Of a DNA stretch of 64,000 bases, positions 53,567 to 61,471 are shown one piece after another. Source of the stretch: Granulibacter bethesdensis CGDNIH1 (GTDB lineage: Bacteria > Pseudomonadota > Alphaproteobacteria > Acetobacterales > Acetobacteraceae). Under the pieces are notes generated by a model. The model was not told where the DNA came from. It did no database searches and was given only the letters and a program-made list of their open reading frames with translations. The position numbers and the translations under genes are program-made. The stretch is taken from the NCBI RefSeq assembly GCF_000014285.2, contig NC_008343.2:2094501-2158500 (forward strand), given 5' to 3'. Position 1 is the stretch's first letter, and each line of letters begins with the position of its first letter.

Positions 53567-54625
53567 TCAGAGCGTGACCTCCGCCAAAAACAGTCCGACC
53601 GGTATCCGCGTCGGCAGGCCGGAGGTCTCTGCACCGGGCAGGGCATGCAGGATCGTCAGCAAGCTCTGGGCCGCATCAATCTGCGCCTTGCCCCAGTGAT
53701 GCGGAATACCAGCCCGGTATGCATCCCGCAGCAAGGTCAACTCACGATCGTCTTCCGCACCGGTCAGGGGGCGAATGGCCTGCCACTCCGTATCCGATGT
53801 CGCGAGAAGGGCCTGTGCCTGCGCAGCGGCCTTCAGAAATCTCTGCCCGGGCTGACCGGGGCCATTCGCCCAGGCGGAGCGAAACACATAGCCCACAAGA
53901 GGCGTATCCACCGGCAGCCCCAGCCCCGCCAGAGCATCGCCAATATGCAGCAGAACGCGCCCACCATGCGCCTCCCCCCGTGCCACGAACGGCCAATAGG
54001 TCAAGGCAGCGTCCAGTCTTCCCCGGTTCAACTGCTCGTTCAACAGCGGTGGGGCGGCAAAAAACGGGGCCAGGCTCTGCGGGTCATAACCCAGCTTGCG
54101 GGCGGCAAAAGCGCGGAAAATCAGCCAGCTTTTATCGATCGGGCCCCCAGCCACCCCTAAGCTGGCCTGTTTCAGATCATCAATCCCATGCAGCCTGCTA
54201 TCAGCCCGGACCAGAATACCCCCGGATTCGCTGGAGAAAGGGGAAAATACCCAGTCTCCGCCCTGTTCGCGCTGTCGGGCCGCCCAGAGCCAATCCTGCA
54301 CGGCAAGGTCGGCCGAGCCAGCCTGTAACGCCACCTGCGTGGCCTGTGATCCGGCGAGTGACAGCTCCACCAATCGAAAGCCGGCATCACGATCCAGATT
54401 ATGACGCCGGATGACATCCAGCAGCCAGGAAAGGCTGCCGAAACGCAGGCTGGCAACCCTGATCTCAGGCATGGAAGGGTCCGCCGCCCGCGCGATTCCT
54501 CTATGAACGGCAAGGGACAGCCCAAGCCCGCCCGTCAGCACGCGGCGGCGGGACCAGAGCAAGGGATTCTGTATCCTGCCCGTTTCCAATAAGCTCACGG
54601 CGTTTTCCCCAAGCCTTGTGATCAA
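53567..54625 (-). CDS. ABC transporter substrate-binding protein with Tat-like signal
   Basis: 352 residues of the NMT1/ThiY/SsuA class. The N-terminus has SRRRVLTGGLGLSLAVH, a twin-arginine export motif, so a folded protein, perhaps with a cofactor or metal, may be exported. The body has SLAGSQATQVALQAGSADLAVQDW and IDDLKQASLGVAGGPIDKSW. The permease gene begins 68 bases downstream. The usual substrates are sulfonates, nitrate or thiamine precursors; the setting among methanol oxidation genes raises the possibility of a metal chelator, unproven. Confidence 0.85.
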   Translation of the reverse strand: MITRLGENAVSLLETGRIQNPLLWSRRRVLTGGLGLSLAVHRGIARAADPSMPEIRVASLRFGSLSWLLDVIRRHNLDRDAGFRLVELSLAGSQATQVALQAGSADLAVQDWLWAARQREQGGDWVFSPFSSESGGILVRADSRLHGIDDLKQASLGVAGGPIDKSWLIFRAFAARKLGYDPQSLAPFFAAPPLLNEQLNRGRLDAALTYWPFVARGEAHGGRVLLHIGDALAGLGLPVDTPLVGYVFRSAWANGPGQPGQRFLKAAAQAQALLATSDTEWQAIRPLTGAEDDRELTLLRDAYRAGIPHHWGKAQIDAAQSLLTILHALPGAETSGLPTRIPVGLFLAEVTL

Positions 54626-54823
54626 GGCGTTTTGGGTTATATCCGGCCCATATCGGCATAAATTGTCAATATTTCATGGATATTTTCACCATAAACGTAT
54701 TTTTATCCCTGTTATCCATCGCCACATCAGCAGGCACATGAGATAAAGGTAAAAGCGTCTGCCAATGTTTCGGCCCCTTTATCCGGGGAAGCCGTGTGTG
54801 TGGCGGGGATGCGGAGGAAACAT

Positions 54824-56071
54824 ATGAGCTGGATCAAGCACGCGAGAAACGCGGCACCGGCACTGACCATACTGACCTGTCTGGCGGCTCTGCCGGCCGG
54901 AGAAATGCTGACGCCCCGTGCAGCGATGGCACAGGACGCGGCTGCAACGCCGGAACAGACGATCCGCATCGTCTATCTGGAGCTGCATGAAACGCGCCGG
55001 TGGCCCTCCACATGGCTGGATCAGCCTCCCGCCGATGAAGGCGTGGAAGGTGCACGTCTGGCCCTGCGCGACAATGCGACCACGGGCCGCTTCCTGAACC
55101 AGAATTACGTGCTGGACGAACAGATTCATCCAACGCCCGAGGCCGTAATACAGGCCTTCAAGGACAGGTTGAAAGCAGGTGACCGGAATTTCGTGCTCAG
55201 TGTGCCGCCTGACCTGCTGCTGCGTCTGGCGAGTCTTCCAGAAGCGAAAGACGCTCTGCTGATCGATGCGAAATTGCCGGATGACCGGCTGCGTGGCGCG
55301 GATTGCCGCCACAACGTACTGCACACCATGCCCAGCCGCGCCATGCTGGCGGATGCGCTGATGCAGTATCTGACCGTCAAAAACTGGCACCACGTCATGC
55401 TGGTCAGCGGAAAAACCCCGGATGACGCCTTATATGCCGAGGCCATTCGCCGATCGGCCAAAAAATTCCAGATCCGCATCGTCGCCGATCGCCCATGGAC
55501 CTTCAACCCGGCGACACAGCAGGCGGATACGGGACATTTCCAGATCAATACCGAGGTTTCCCGTCTGACTCAGGATGTCGATTACGACGTGCTGATTGTT
55601 GCTGATGAGGCAGGCAATTTCGGTGACAGCCTCTCCTACCGCACCAACACGCCCAGACCGGTGGCCGGAACGCAGGGAATGGTGCCGGAGGCATGGGCCA
55701 GACCGTTCGACGAATATGCCAGCACGCAGTTTCAAAGCCGTTTTCTGAAACTGGCCCATCGCTGGATGACCAGTCTGGATTACAGTGCATGGATGGCAGT
55801 GCGCAGCTTCGGCGAGGCCGCCACCCGCACCGGGCAATCCGATCCGGCCAAACTGGCGGCCTATATACGCGGCGATTCCTTTGCTCTGGCCGCCTATAAA
55901 GGACCACCGCTCAATTTCAGGCCCTGGGACGGGCAGTTACGGCAGCCCGTGCTGCTGGCGGATGATCGTTCGCTGATCTCCATTTCGCCGCAGCCCGGAT
56001 TTCTGCACCAGTTTTACGAAACAGATACGCTCGGCATCGACCGGCCGGAGAGCACATGTCACATGCAATGA
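54824..56071 (+). CDS. PQQ-associated ABC transporter substrate-binding protein
   Basis: 415 residues from ATG 54824, with GGAGGAA four bases upstream (54794 is an in-frame earlier start). A signal peptide ends near AMAQD. The rest follows the Leu/Ile/Val-binding protein fold, as in the binding subunits of PQQ-dependent alcohol dehydrogenase systems (TIGR03863 type): IRIVYLELHETRRWPSTWLDQ at the start, then the NFVLSVPPDLLL and HVMLVSGKTPDD segments. First gene of a five-gene operon. In Methylobacterium the homologous gene is close to lut functions. Confidence 0.88.
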   Translation: MSWIKHARNAAPALTILTCLAALPAGEMLTPRAAMAQDAAATPEQTIRIVYLELHETRRWPSTWLDQPPADEGVEGARLALRDNATTGRFLNQNYVLDEQIHPTPEAVIQAFKDRLKAGDRNFVLSVPPDLLLRLASLPEAKDALLIDAKLPDDRLRGADCRHNVLHTMPSRAMLADALMQYLTVKNWHHVMLVSGKTPDDALYAEAIRRSAKKFQIRIVADRPWTFNPATQQADTGHFQINTEVSRLTQDVDYDVLIVADEAGNFGDSLSYRTNTPRPVAGTQGMVPEAWARPFDEYASTQFQSRFLKLAHRWMTSLDYSAWMAVRSFGEAATRTGQSDPAKLAAYIRGDSFALAAYKGPPLNFRPWDGQLRQPVLLADDRSLISISPQPGFLHQFYETDTLGIDRPESTCHMQ

Positions 56072-57048
56072 TCCGCCACCGCTTGGCAGCCGCGATTGTC
56101 AGTGCTGCGCTGGCAATCCCGCTTTTCGCCACCAGCGCGATGGCGGGCAAAATTCTTGTCTCCAATGAAAAAGACAACACCATCACGGTGCTGGATCAGG
56201 ACTCTCTCAAAATCATCAAGACCGTTCCGGTGGGTGCGCGCCCGCGCGGTATCGTGCTCTCGAAAGATGGAAAAAGCCTTTATATCTGCACATCCGATGC
56301 CGATCATATCGAGGTACTCGATCTCGCCAGCCTGACCGTCAACAAAACCCTGCCGAGCGGACCCGATCCGGAGCTGTTCGCCCTCAGCCCGGATGGAAAG
56401 ACGCTTTATATTTCCAACGAAAACGACAACATGGTCTCCGTGCTTGATATCGGGCAAAGCAGGATTGTCGATGAAATTCCCACCGGCGTGGAACCGGAAG
56501 GGATGGCGGTCAGCCCGGATGGGAAAACCATCGTCAACACATCCGAAACCACCAGCATGGCGCATTTCATCGACGCCAAAAGCCACAAGCCGGTGGCCAA
56601 TGTGCTGGTCGGCACCCGCCCGCGTTATGCGGAATACAACAAGGATGGCTCTCTGGTCTGGGTTTCTTCCGAAGTGGCGGGTCAGGTCGCCGTGATCGAT
56701 ACCAAGACCCATAAAGTGATCAAGACCATCACCTTCTCAATCCCCGGCGTACCGAAAGAAGCAATCCAGGCTGTCGGCATCGCCCTCAGCGATGACGGCA
56801 ACACTGCCTTCATCTGCCTTGGCCCGGCCAATCGCGTGGCGGTGGTGGATGCCCATACCTACGACGTCAAAAAATACCTGCTGGTCGGGCAACGCGTCTG
56901 GCACGCTGCGTTTTCACCGGATCAGAAAACACTTTATACCGCCAACGGTATCAGCAACGACATGTCCGTGATCGACGTGGCCGGCCTCAAGGTTCTGAAA
57001 TCGGTGCCGGTCGGGCAGCTGCCATGGGGCGTGGTGGTGGCCCCCTGA
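56068..57048 (+). CDS. PQQ-associated beta-propeller protein (YVTN repeats)
   Basis: 326 residues (or 330 from ATG 56056). ATG 56068 forms an ATGA overlap with the previous stop. A signal peptide is cleaved near AMAGK. Seven YVTN-type blades follow, each with a pattern such as ILVSNEKDNTITVLDQDS and LYTANGISNDMSVIDV, forming a beta-propeller in the periplasm (the TIGR03866 type). Its role in PQQ-dependent alcohol oxidation is unproven; it may act with the ABC transporter or bind metal. Confidence 0.9.
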   Translation: MIRHRLAAAIVSAALAIPLFATSAMAGKILVSNEKDNTITVLDQDSLKIIKTVPVGARPRGIVLSKDGKSLYICTSDADHIEVLDLASLTVNKTLPSGPDPELFALSPDGKTLYISNENDNMVSVLDIGQSRIVDEIPTGVEPEGMAVSPDGKTIVNTSETTSMAHFIDAKSHKPVANVLVGTRPRYAEYNKDGSLVWVSSEVAGQVAVIDTKTHKVIKTITFSIPGVPKEAIQAVGIALSDDGNTAFICLGPANRVAVVDAHTYDVKKYLLVGQRVWHAAFSPDQKTLYTANGISNDMSVIDVAGLKVLKSVPVGQLPWGVVVAP

Positions 57049-57824
57049 TGCCAACACCGTCAGCCTCTTCATCCGCCGCGCTGGCAGTCACCCGCCTCAG
57101 CCATGCTTTCGGGCCACGGCGGGTGCTGGATGATGTCACTTTCAACATTCAGCCCGGTGATTTCTCCGTCCTGCTCGGACTGAACGGGGCCGGCAAGACC
57201 ACATTATTCGGGCTGATTACAAGGCTCTATCACAGCAAAAGCGGCCATATCGCCGTGCTGGGTCATGATATGCGCCAGGAACCAGGTCGTGCGCTTGCCC
57301 GTATGGGGGCGGTGTTTCAGCAATCCACGCTCGATCTCGATCTGACCGTATTGCAGAACCTGACCTACCATGCCGCCTTGCATGGAATGCCTTCCCGAGA
57401 AGCCCGCGAACGCGCCATGGAGGAACTTGGCCGTATCGGCCTTGCTGATCGTGCGGGGGATCGGGTGCGGCAGCTTTCCGGCGGACAGCGCAGACGTGTT
57501 GAGCTGGCACGGGCACTGGTACACGCACCTTCGCTGCTGCTGCTTGATGAACCAACCGTGGGGCTTGATATCGAAAGCCGCCGCTTCCTGCTTCAACATG
57601 TGCGCGGATTGTGCCGCGATCACAGTCTTGCCGTATTGTGGGCCACCCATCTGATTGATGAAGCGGATGAGCACGCCCGCATCATCGTGCTGCATCAAGG
57701 GCAGGTACTGGCACAGGGTGCGCGTGATACCATTATGCAAGACGCCGATGCCGTTGATCTCGGCACCGCGTTTGAGCGCCTGACGCGCAAGGGTCAGAAT
57801 AACAAGCGGGAAAAAGCCGCATGA
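57048..57824 (+). CDS. PQQ-associated ABC transporter ATP-binding protein
   Basis: 258 residues from ATG 57048, which overlaps the preceding TGA (TGATG). Walker A GLNGAGKTTLF, Q-loop AVFQQSTLDLDL, signature LSGGQRRRVELARAL, Walker B LLLLDEPTVGLD and switch histidine in WATHLIDEAD are intact. It is of the ABC-2 (drug/antibiotic or NodI) class rather than importer class, matching TIGR03864. It couples with the ABC-2 permease that starts in an ATGA overlap. Confidence 0.93.
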   Translation: MPTPSASSSAALAVTRLSHAFGPRRVLDDVTFNIQPGDFSVLLGLNGAGKTTLFGLITRLYHSKSGHIAVLGHDMRQEPGRALARMGAVFQQSTLDLDLTVLQNLTYHAALHGMPSREARERAMEELGRIGLADRAGDRVRQLSGGQRRRVELARALVHAPSLLLLDEPTVGLDIESRRFLLQHVRGLCRDHSLAVLWATHLIDEADEHARIIVLHQGQVLAQGARDTIMQDADAVDLGTAFERLTRKGQNNKREKAA

Positions 57825-58642
57825 CGACAGCGTTTTTATCACCCGGCCAGTACCTGCGCTGCATGACGGGGATTGTCCGCCGGGAGGCTTTACGCTGGGT
57901 ACATCAACGCGGACGCTTTATCTCCGCCTTGGTGCGGCCTCTGGTCTGGCTGGTCGTGTTTGCCGCGGGATTCCATTTCGTACTCGGTGTCTCGATCATT
58001 CCGCCTTACGAAACCTACGTTCCCTATGAGGTTTATATCGCACCGGGTCTGGTGGCGATGATCCAATTATTCAACGGCATGCAATCGTCCCTCTCCATGG
58101 TCTATGACCGGGAAATGGGCAGCATGAAAACCCTGCTGATCAGCCCGTTTCCTCGCTGGTTCCTGCTGTTGTGCAAGCTGCTGGCAGGTGTGACGGTTTC
58201 TATTGTGCAGGCCTATATTTTTCTGGCCATTGCATGGTTCTGGGACATCACGCCGCCTTTGACCGGCTATCTGGCTGTACTGCCTGCGCTGATCATGGCC
58301 GGCTTGATGCTGGGGGCGCTGGGGCTGGTTCTTTCCTCCTTTATCAAACAGCTCGAAAATTTTGCCGGTGTGATGAACTTCGTGATTTTTCCGATGTTTT
58401 TCACATCCTCTGCGCTTTATCCGCTGTGGAGGGTCAAGGATGCCAGCACCACATTATGGTGGTTCTGCCAGATCAACCCTTTTACCCATGCGGTAGAGCT
58501 GATCCGCTTTGCCTTGTACGATAAGTTCGCCACCCAATCGGCGCTGATCGTCCTCGCCTATACCGTTTTGTTCATGGCAGCCGCCATTCTGGGCTACGAT
58601 CCCGGTCGCGGGCTGATGGCCCGTCGTACGGCGGCAGATTGA
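57821..58642 (+). CDS. PQQ-associated ABC-2 type permease
   Basis: 273 residues with six membrane segments and the ABC-2 conserved YIAPGLVAMIQLFNGMQSSLSMVYDREMGSMKTLLISP and the PMFFTSSALYPLW block. It belongs to the permease type seen next to PQQ-dependent alcohol oxidation genes (TIGR03861). ABC-2 permeases usually export, while the operon also has a periplasmic binding protein; direction is unresolved. Translationally coupled at both ends. Confidence 0.92.
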   Translation: MTTAFLSPGQYLRCMTGIVRREALRWVHQRGRFISALVRPLVWLVVFAAGFHFVLGVSIIPPYETYVPYEVYIAPGLVAMIQLFNGMQSSLSMVYDREMGSMKTLLISPFPRWFLLLCKLLAGVTVSIVQAYIFLAIAWFWDITPPLTGYLAVLPALIMAGLMLGALGLVLSSFIKQLENFAGVMNFVIFPMFFTSSALYPLWRVKDASTTLWWFCQINPFTHAVELIRFALYDKFATQSALIVLAYTVLFMAAAILGYDPGRGLMARRTAAD

Positions 58643-59298
58643 AAGTGTCGAACCTCATGCTTCGCAACACCGTCTTTCGTCTGACTTCTCTGCTGCTGCT
58701 GACAACGGCGGCCACCACGCCGTCATGGTCCGCGTCTTTCGACAAGGATCCTGACTGGCCGTGCCAACAAAGGCTGGTGCCGCATGTCGCGGCAGCCACC
58801 TACTGGGCCGGAGAAGCGCCTGTTCCTTCCGCCGAGGATGCACCACAGGACAAGGCCCGTACCGCCGTGATTGCTGCCGTCTCCGACCGCTCCCTTCCGC
58901 TGGCGGATGGTCAGGCCAGGCTTGCGGCCTATGCCGATACCATTCCGCAGGCAGAGCGTAGCAAGGTGCTGGGAACCCTGTTCGCGGATATTACGGCTGC
59001 GGTCGATACGGAACGCGCATCGCTGATTTCCCGCATCAAGGAATTGGGCCGTCACCAACGCGGAATTGCCAGACAGGTGGAGGCGGTCAATGGCGATCTA
59101 TCCAAATTGCCGGAAGAGCCGCAGGGCGCCGATCTGGTTAAATTCAACGACCTGAATAGTGAGCGTGGATTGCTGGTCCGCAGCTATCAGGAAACCCAGC
59201 ACACGATGCGCTATGCCTGTGAAGCCCCCGCTGATCTGGAAGGGCGGCTGGCGGCCTATGCCCGGACGTTACAGGCAAAAATCCAGTCTGCGCACTAA
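58639..59298 (+). CDS. Periplasmic protein of unknown function, last gene of the PQQ-ABC operon
   Basis: 219 residues from a TTG at 58639 that overlaps the permease stop (TTGA). A signal peptide is cleaved near SWSAS. The mature protein begins FDKDPDWPCQQRLVPHVAAATYW, with two cysteines (the second in YACEAPADLEG), and is otherwise alpha-helical with a coiled coil (ERASLISRIKELGRHQRGIARQ). Homologues are found in lanthanide/PQQ clusters of methylotrophs, but no function is known to me. The DKDPDW segment is acidic and the helices could form a partner for the binding protein. Confidence 0.8.
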   Translation: MKVSNLMLRNTVFRLTSLLLLTTAATTPSWSASFDKDPDWPCQQRLVPHVAAATYWAGEAPVPSAEDAPQDKARTAVIAAVSDRSLPLADGQARLAAYADTIPQAERSKVLGTLFADITAAVDTERASLISRIKELGRHQRGIARQVEAVNGDLSKLPEEPQGADLVKFNDLNSERGLLVRSYQETQHTMRYACEAPADLEGRLAAYARTLQAKIQSAH

Positions 59299-59321
59299 AT
59301 CCTGCGCGTCATACAGGGGTG

Positions 59322-59873
59322 TTAAGGCTGCTCTGGCGGGAAAACAGGCTGGTTCGGCACAAGCCGGTAACCAGCTGCTTTCCATGCCTCGGTTCCTCCC
59401 GGAAACCATGCGACATGGGGATAGCCGTAGGAGAGTGCGCGCTTGGCCGCATTCCAGCTCATCCAGCAATTGGGCAGGCAATAGAACACAAGCAGTTTGC
59501 CCTTGTCGCCCATGGTGGCGTTGGCAAGCTGATGCCGGAACCATGTATCAACGCCTGGCGGCAATGTTCCCAGTCCGATATCGGCCAGCCACAGACTACC
59601 GGGAATATCGAGGCGCGGTGGAGGCATCCATGGCGTTTCCGGCGCACTTCCTTTCGGCTTGCGAGGAGCGACCATGGCATCAATCAGGACCACCCGGCCC
59701 CGCTCGATCACTGTATGCAGCGCCTCCGCATCCAGCACGATGGCGCCTTTAAGCGTCGCGGGGGTCGGCGCCCGGAAATCCTGCATCCGGTAACCATCAG
59801 GCTCCGGCGCAGGGGATGCGGCCCCCACCAGCAAGGATGCAATCAGCCCAGCCGCAAGCCGCATCGTTCTCAT
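59322..59873 (-). CDS. PQQ-associated rhodanese-like CxxxCW protein
   Basis: 183 residues from ATG 59873, with GGAGGAAAGC just upstream (longer frame to 59888). A signal peptide is cleaved near AASPAP. The rhodanese-like fold ends in KLLVFYCLPNCWMSWNAAKRALSYGY; the C-x3-C-W motif (CLPNCW) defines a family linked to PQQ-dependent alcohol catabolism (TIGR03865). The pair of cysteines suggests a redox or haem/sulfur role in the periplasm. It lies behind xoxJ and converges with the PQQ-ABC operon. Confidence 0.9.
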   Translation of the reverse strand: MRTMRLAAGLIASLLVGAASPAPEPDGYRMQDFRAPTPATLKGAIVLDAEALHTVIERGRVVLIDAMVAPRKPKGSAPETPWMPPPRLDIPGSLWLADIGLGTLPPGVDTWFRHQLANATMGDKGKLLVFYCLPNCWMSWNAAKRALSYGYPHVAWFPGGTEAWKAAGYRLVPNQPVFPPEQP

Positions 59874-59906
59874 GCTTTCCTCCGCCATCTTTCCTGTGGG
59901 GCCGGC

Positions 59907-60770
59907 TCACTGCGCGGCAGGTGCCGCTTTCGGGATGATCGGGTGGTTTTGTTCATCCAGCAACGGTACATGATAGGCCATGAGAATATCGTCGATAGCA
60001 GGCTGGTTTTTGCGCAAGGCCGCATTCAGACGACGGCGCCATTCTGTTTCATTCGGACGCACACCGAGCGCAACACGATAATCAAGCCGTACTTTTCCAT
60101 CCGACTGCAAAAAATCCATATGCAGCGGCAGCTTGCCCTCGGCGATGAAATAGCCGGCGAAAGGCCCCCAGATCAGGGCCACATCGATCTTGTGATCCAG
60201 CAGATCCTGCAACATCTGGCGCGGGGGCGACTCGACACGTGTATCGACTTGCAGAGAATAGGCGGTCGCACGATCAATCAGATGAGCATGCAACAGAAGA
60301 TCGGAAGGCGGGGTCGCCGCAATCAGGCCGAACCGTTTGCCTGCCAGAGAGGGATCCGTCACGGAGGTCGCAGTGAGGTGATCCTCCTGCCGCGTCACGA
60401 TCATATAGGCGGAGTGATAATAGGCGCTGGTGCTGTCCATCATGCCGTTACCCGGCACGACACCAATCACAACATCACATTTTTCGGCGATCAGCGTGTT
60501 GCGCAGAAAACCAACAGTCTGTGGAAACCACGTGTAACTGACGGGAAGCGACAAGGTTTTCGCCAGCAATGTGGCAATCTTGTTTTCAAAACCTTCCCGC
60601 TTTTTATTGGAGAAAGGCATATCGGATGGATCGGCGCAGACGCGGAAAGCAGACCGACTGACCAGATCGACATCATATTGGGCAAAAGCAGGCGCATGCG
60701 CCGCACAAAACGCCAGAAAGGTCGAGACGGCGGCCAGAAACCGCAACCGCCCAGTCATGACACGACGCAT
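59907..60770 (-). CDS. xoxJ: XoxJ/MxaJ-like periplasmic binding protein
   Basis: 287 residues with a signal peptide cleaved near AFAQY. The mature protein is of the type II periplasmic binding fold used in MxaJ/XoxJ: FRVCADPSDMPFSNKKREGFENKIA at the start and DVVIGVVPGNGMM. XoxJ of Methylobacterium lies beside xoxF and is thought to help maturation or activation of the dehydrogenase. GGAG lies six bases before the ATG. Between xoxG and the CxxxCW gene on the same strand; the spacing to xoxG is 64 bases. Confidence 0.93.
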   Translation of the reverse strand: MRRVMTGRLRFLAAVSTFLAFCAAHAPAFAQYDVDLVSRSAFRVCADPSDMPFSNKKREGFENKIATLLAKTLSLPVSYTWFPQTVGFLRNTLIAEKCDVVIGVVPGNGMMDSTSAYYHSAYMIVTRQEDHLTATSVTDPSLAGKRFGLIAATPPSDLLLHAHLIDRATAYSLQVDTRVESPPRQMLQDLLDHKIDVALIWGPFAGYFIAEGKLPLHMDFLQSDGKVRLDYRVALGVRPNETEWRRRLNAALRKNQPAIDDILMAYHVPLLDEQNHPIIPKAAPAAQ

Positions 60771-60834
60771 GGCACGCTCCAGGAATCCTGATCCGGCGAA
60801 GCACGACGCCCCGCCGGAAAGGAAGAGGGACTGA

Positions 60835-61266
60835 TCAGTCGTCGAAACGCTTCGGACGACCGCGGCCCAGCGCCCCGTCAGAACGGGCCTTCAGGTACAT
60901 ATAGATCGAATCGAGATTGTTGACGACGTCGGCGACTTCACCAAAAGCAGGCATCACGCTGTCGCTGGTGGTGGAAACATTCTTGCGACCATTAATGACG
61001 GTCTGGGTGAACGTGTCATAGCTCATGGTCTTGAGCGAGTTGGTCAGATTAGGAGCATAGGAGCTGCCGGAACCATCGGGACCATGGCAACGCAGGCAGT
61101 TATCGCCATAAAAATTGTAGCCATGAGCAATCGTCTTGTCGCCCTTGCCGTCTTTCACATGCTTCTTGTAATCCGGCGCATCATCCGCATGGGCCGCGGA
61201 AATGGCACCGCCAGCGAAAGCCACGCTGAGCAGGACGGCGGCAAGGCGTGTTTTGATGTGTGGCAT
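60835..61266 (-). CDS. xoxG: Cytochrome c electron acceptor of XoxF (cL-type)
   Basis: 143 residues with a signal peptide cleaved near AAHADD. The haem site is CLRCH (Cys57, Cys60, His61) and the methionine ligand is probably Met105 in SVMPAFGE. XoxG/MxaG cytochrome cL takes electrons from the PQQ of methanol dehydrogenase. It lies 205 bases behind xoxF, separated by a strong hairpin, and AGGAAGGA precedes the ATG. The C-terminus is short (RSDGALGRGRPKRFDD). Confidence 0.94.
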   Translation of the reverse strand: MPHIKTRLAAVLLSVAFAGGAISAAHADDAPDYKKHVKDGKGDKTIAHGYNFYGDNCLRCHGPDGSGSSYAPNLTNSLKTMSYDTFTQTVINGRKNVSTTSDSVMPAFGEVADVVNNLDSIYMYLKARSDGALGRGRPKRFDD

Positions 61267-61407
61267 GGATCGTCTTTTCCTTCCTCAGTCAAAAGGCCGT
61301 TGTCAGGGGCGACATCGGCTTTGGGACAAATTCCGCGTTATCTGCATATTTGCCCCAGACTAATTCCGGCATCCGAGGCATTTTGGACGCGATAGCAAGA
61401 TAAAGAA

Positions 61408-61435
61408 CCCCGGCGACACGTCAATGTCGCCGGGG
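61408..61435 (-). terminator. Strong hairpin after xoxF
   Basis: CCCCGGCGACA / TGTCGCCGGGG with a six-base loop, directly downstream of xoxF in the minus direction, followed by only TTCTTTATC. It probably reduces transcription into xoxG or stabilises the xoxF mRNA, giving more dehydrogenase than cytochrome. Confidence 0.75.
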
Positions 61436-61471
61436 CCAATAATCAGTCTGTCAGACGATAGCCGGCATCAA

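Noticed and set aside
59319-60791. 490-codon plus-strand frame opposite the CxxxCW and xoxJ genes
   Set aside because: Arg/His/Gln-rich chance frame opposite two well-supported genes.
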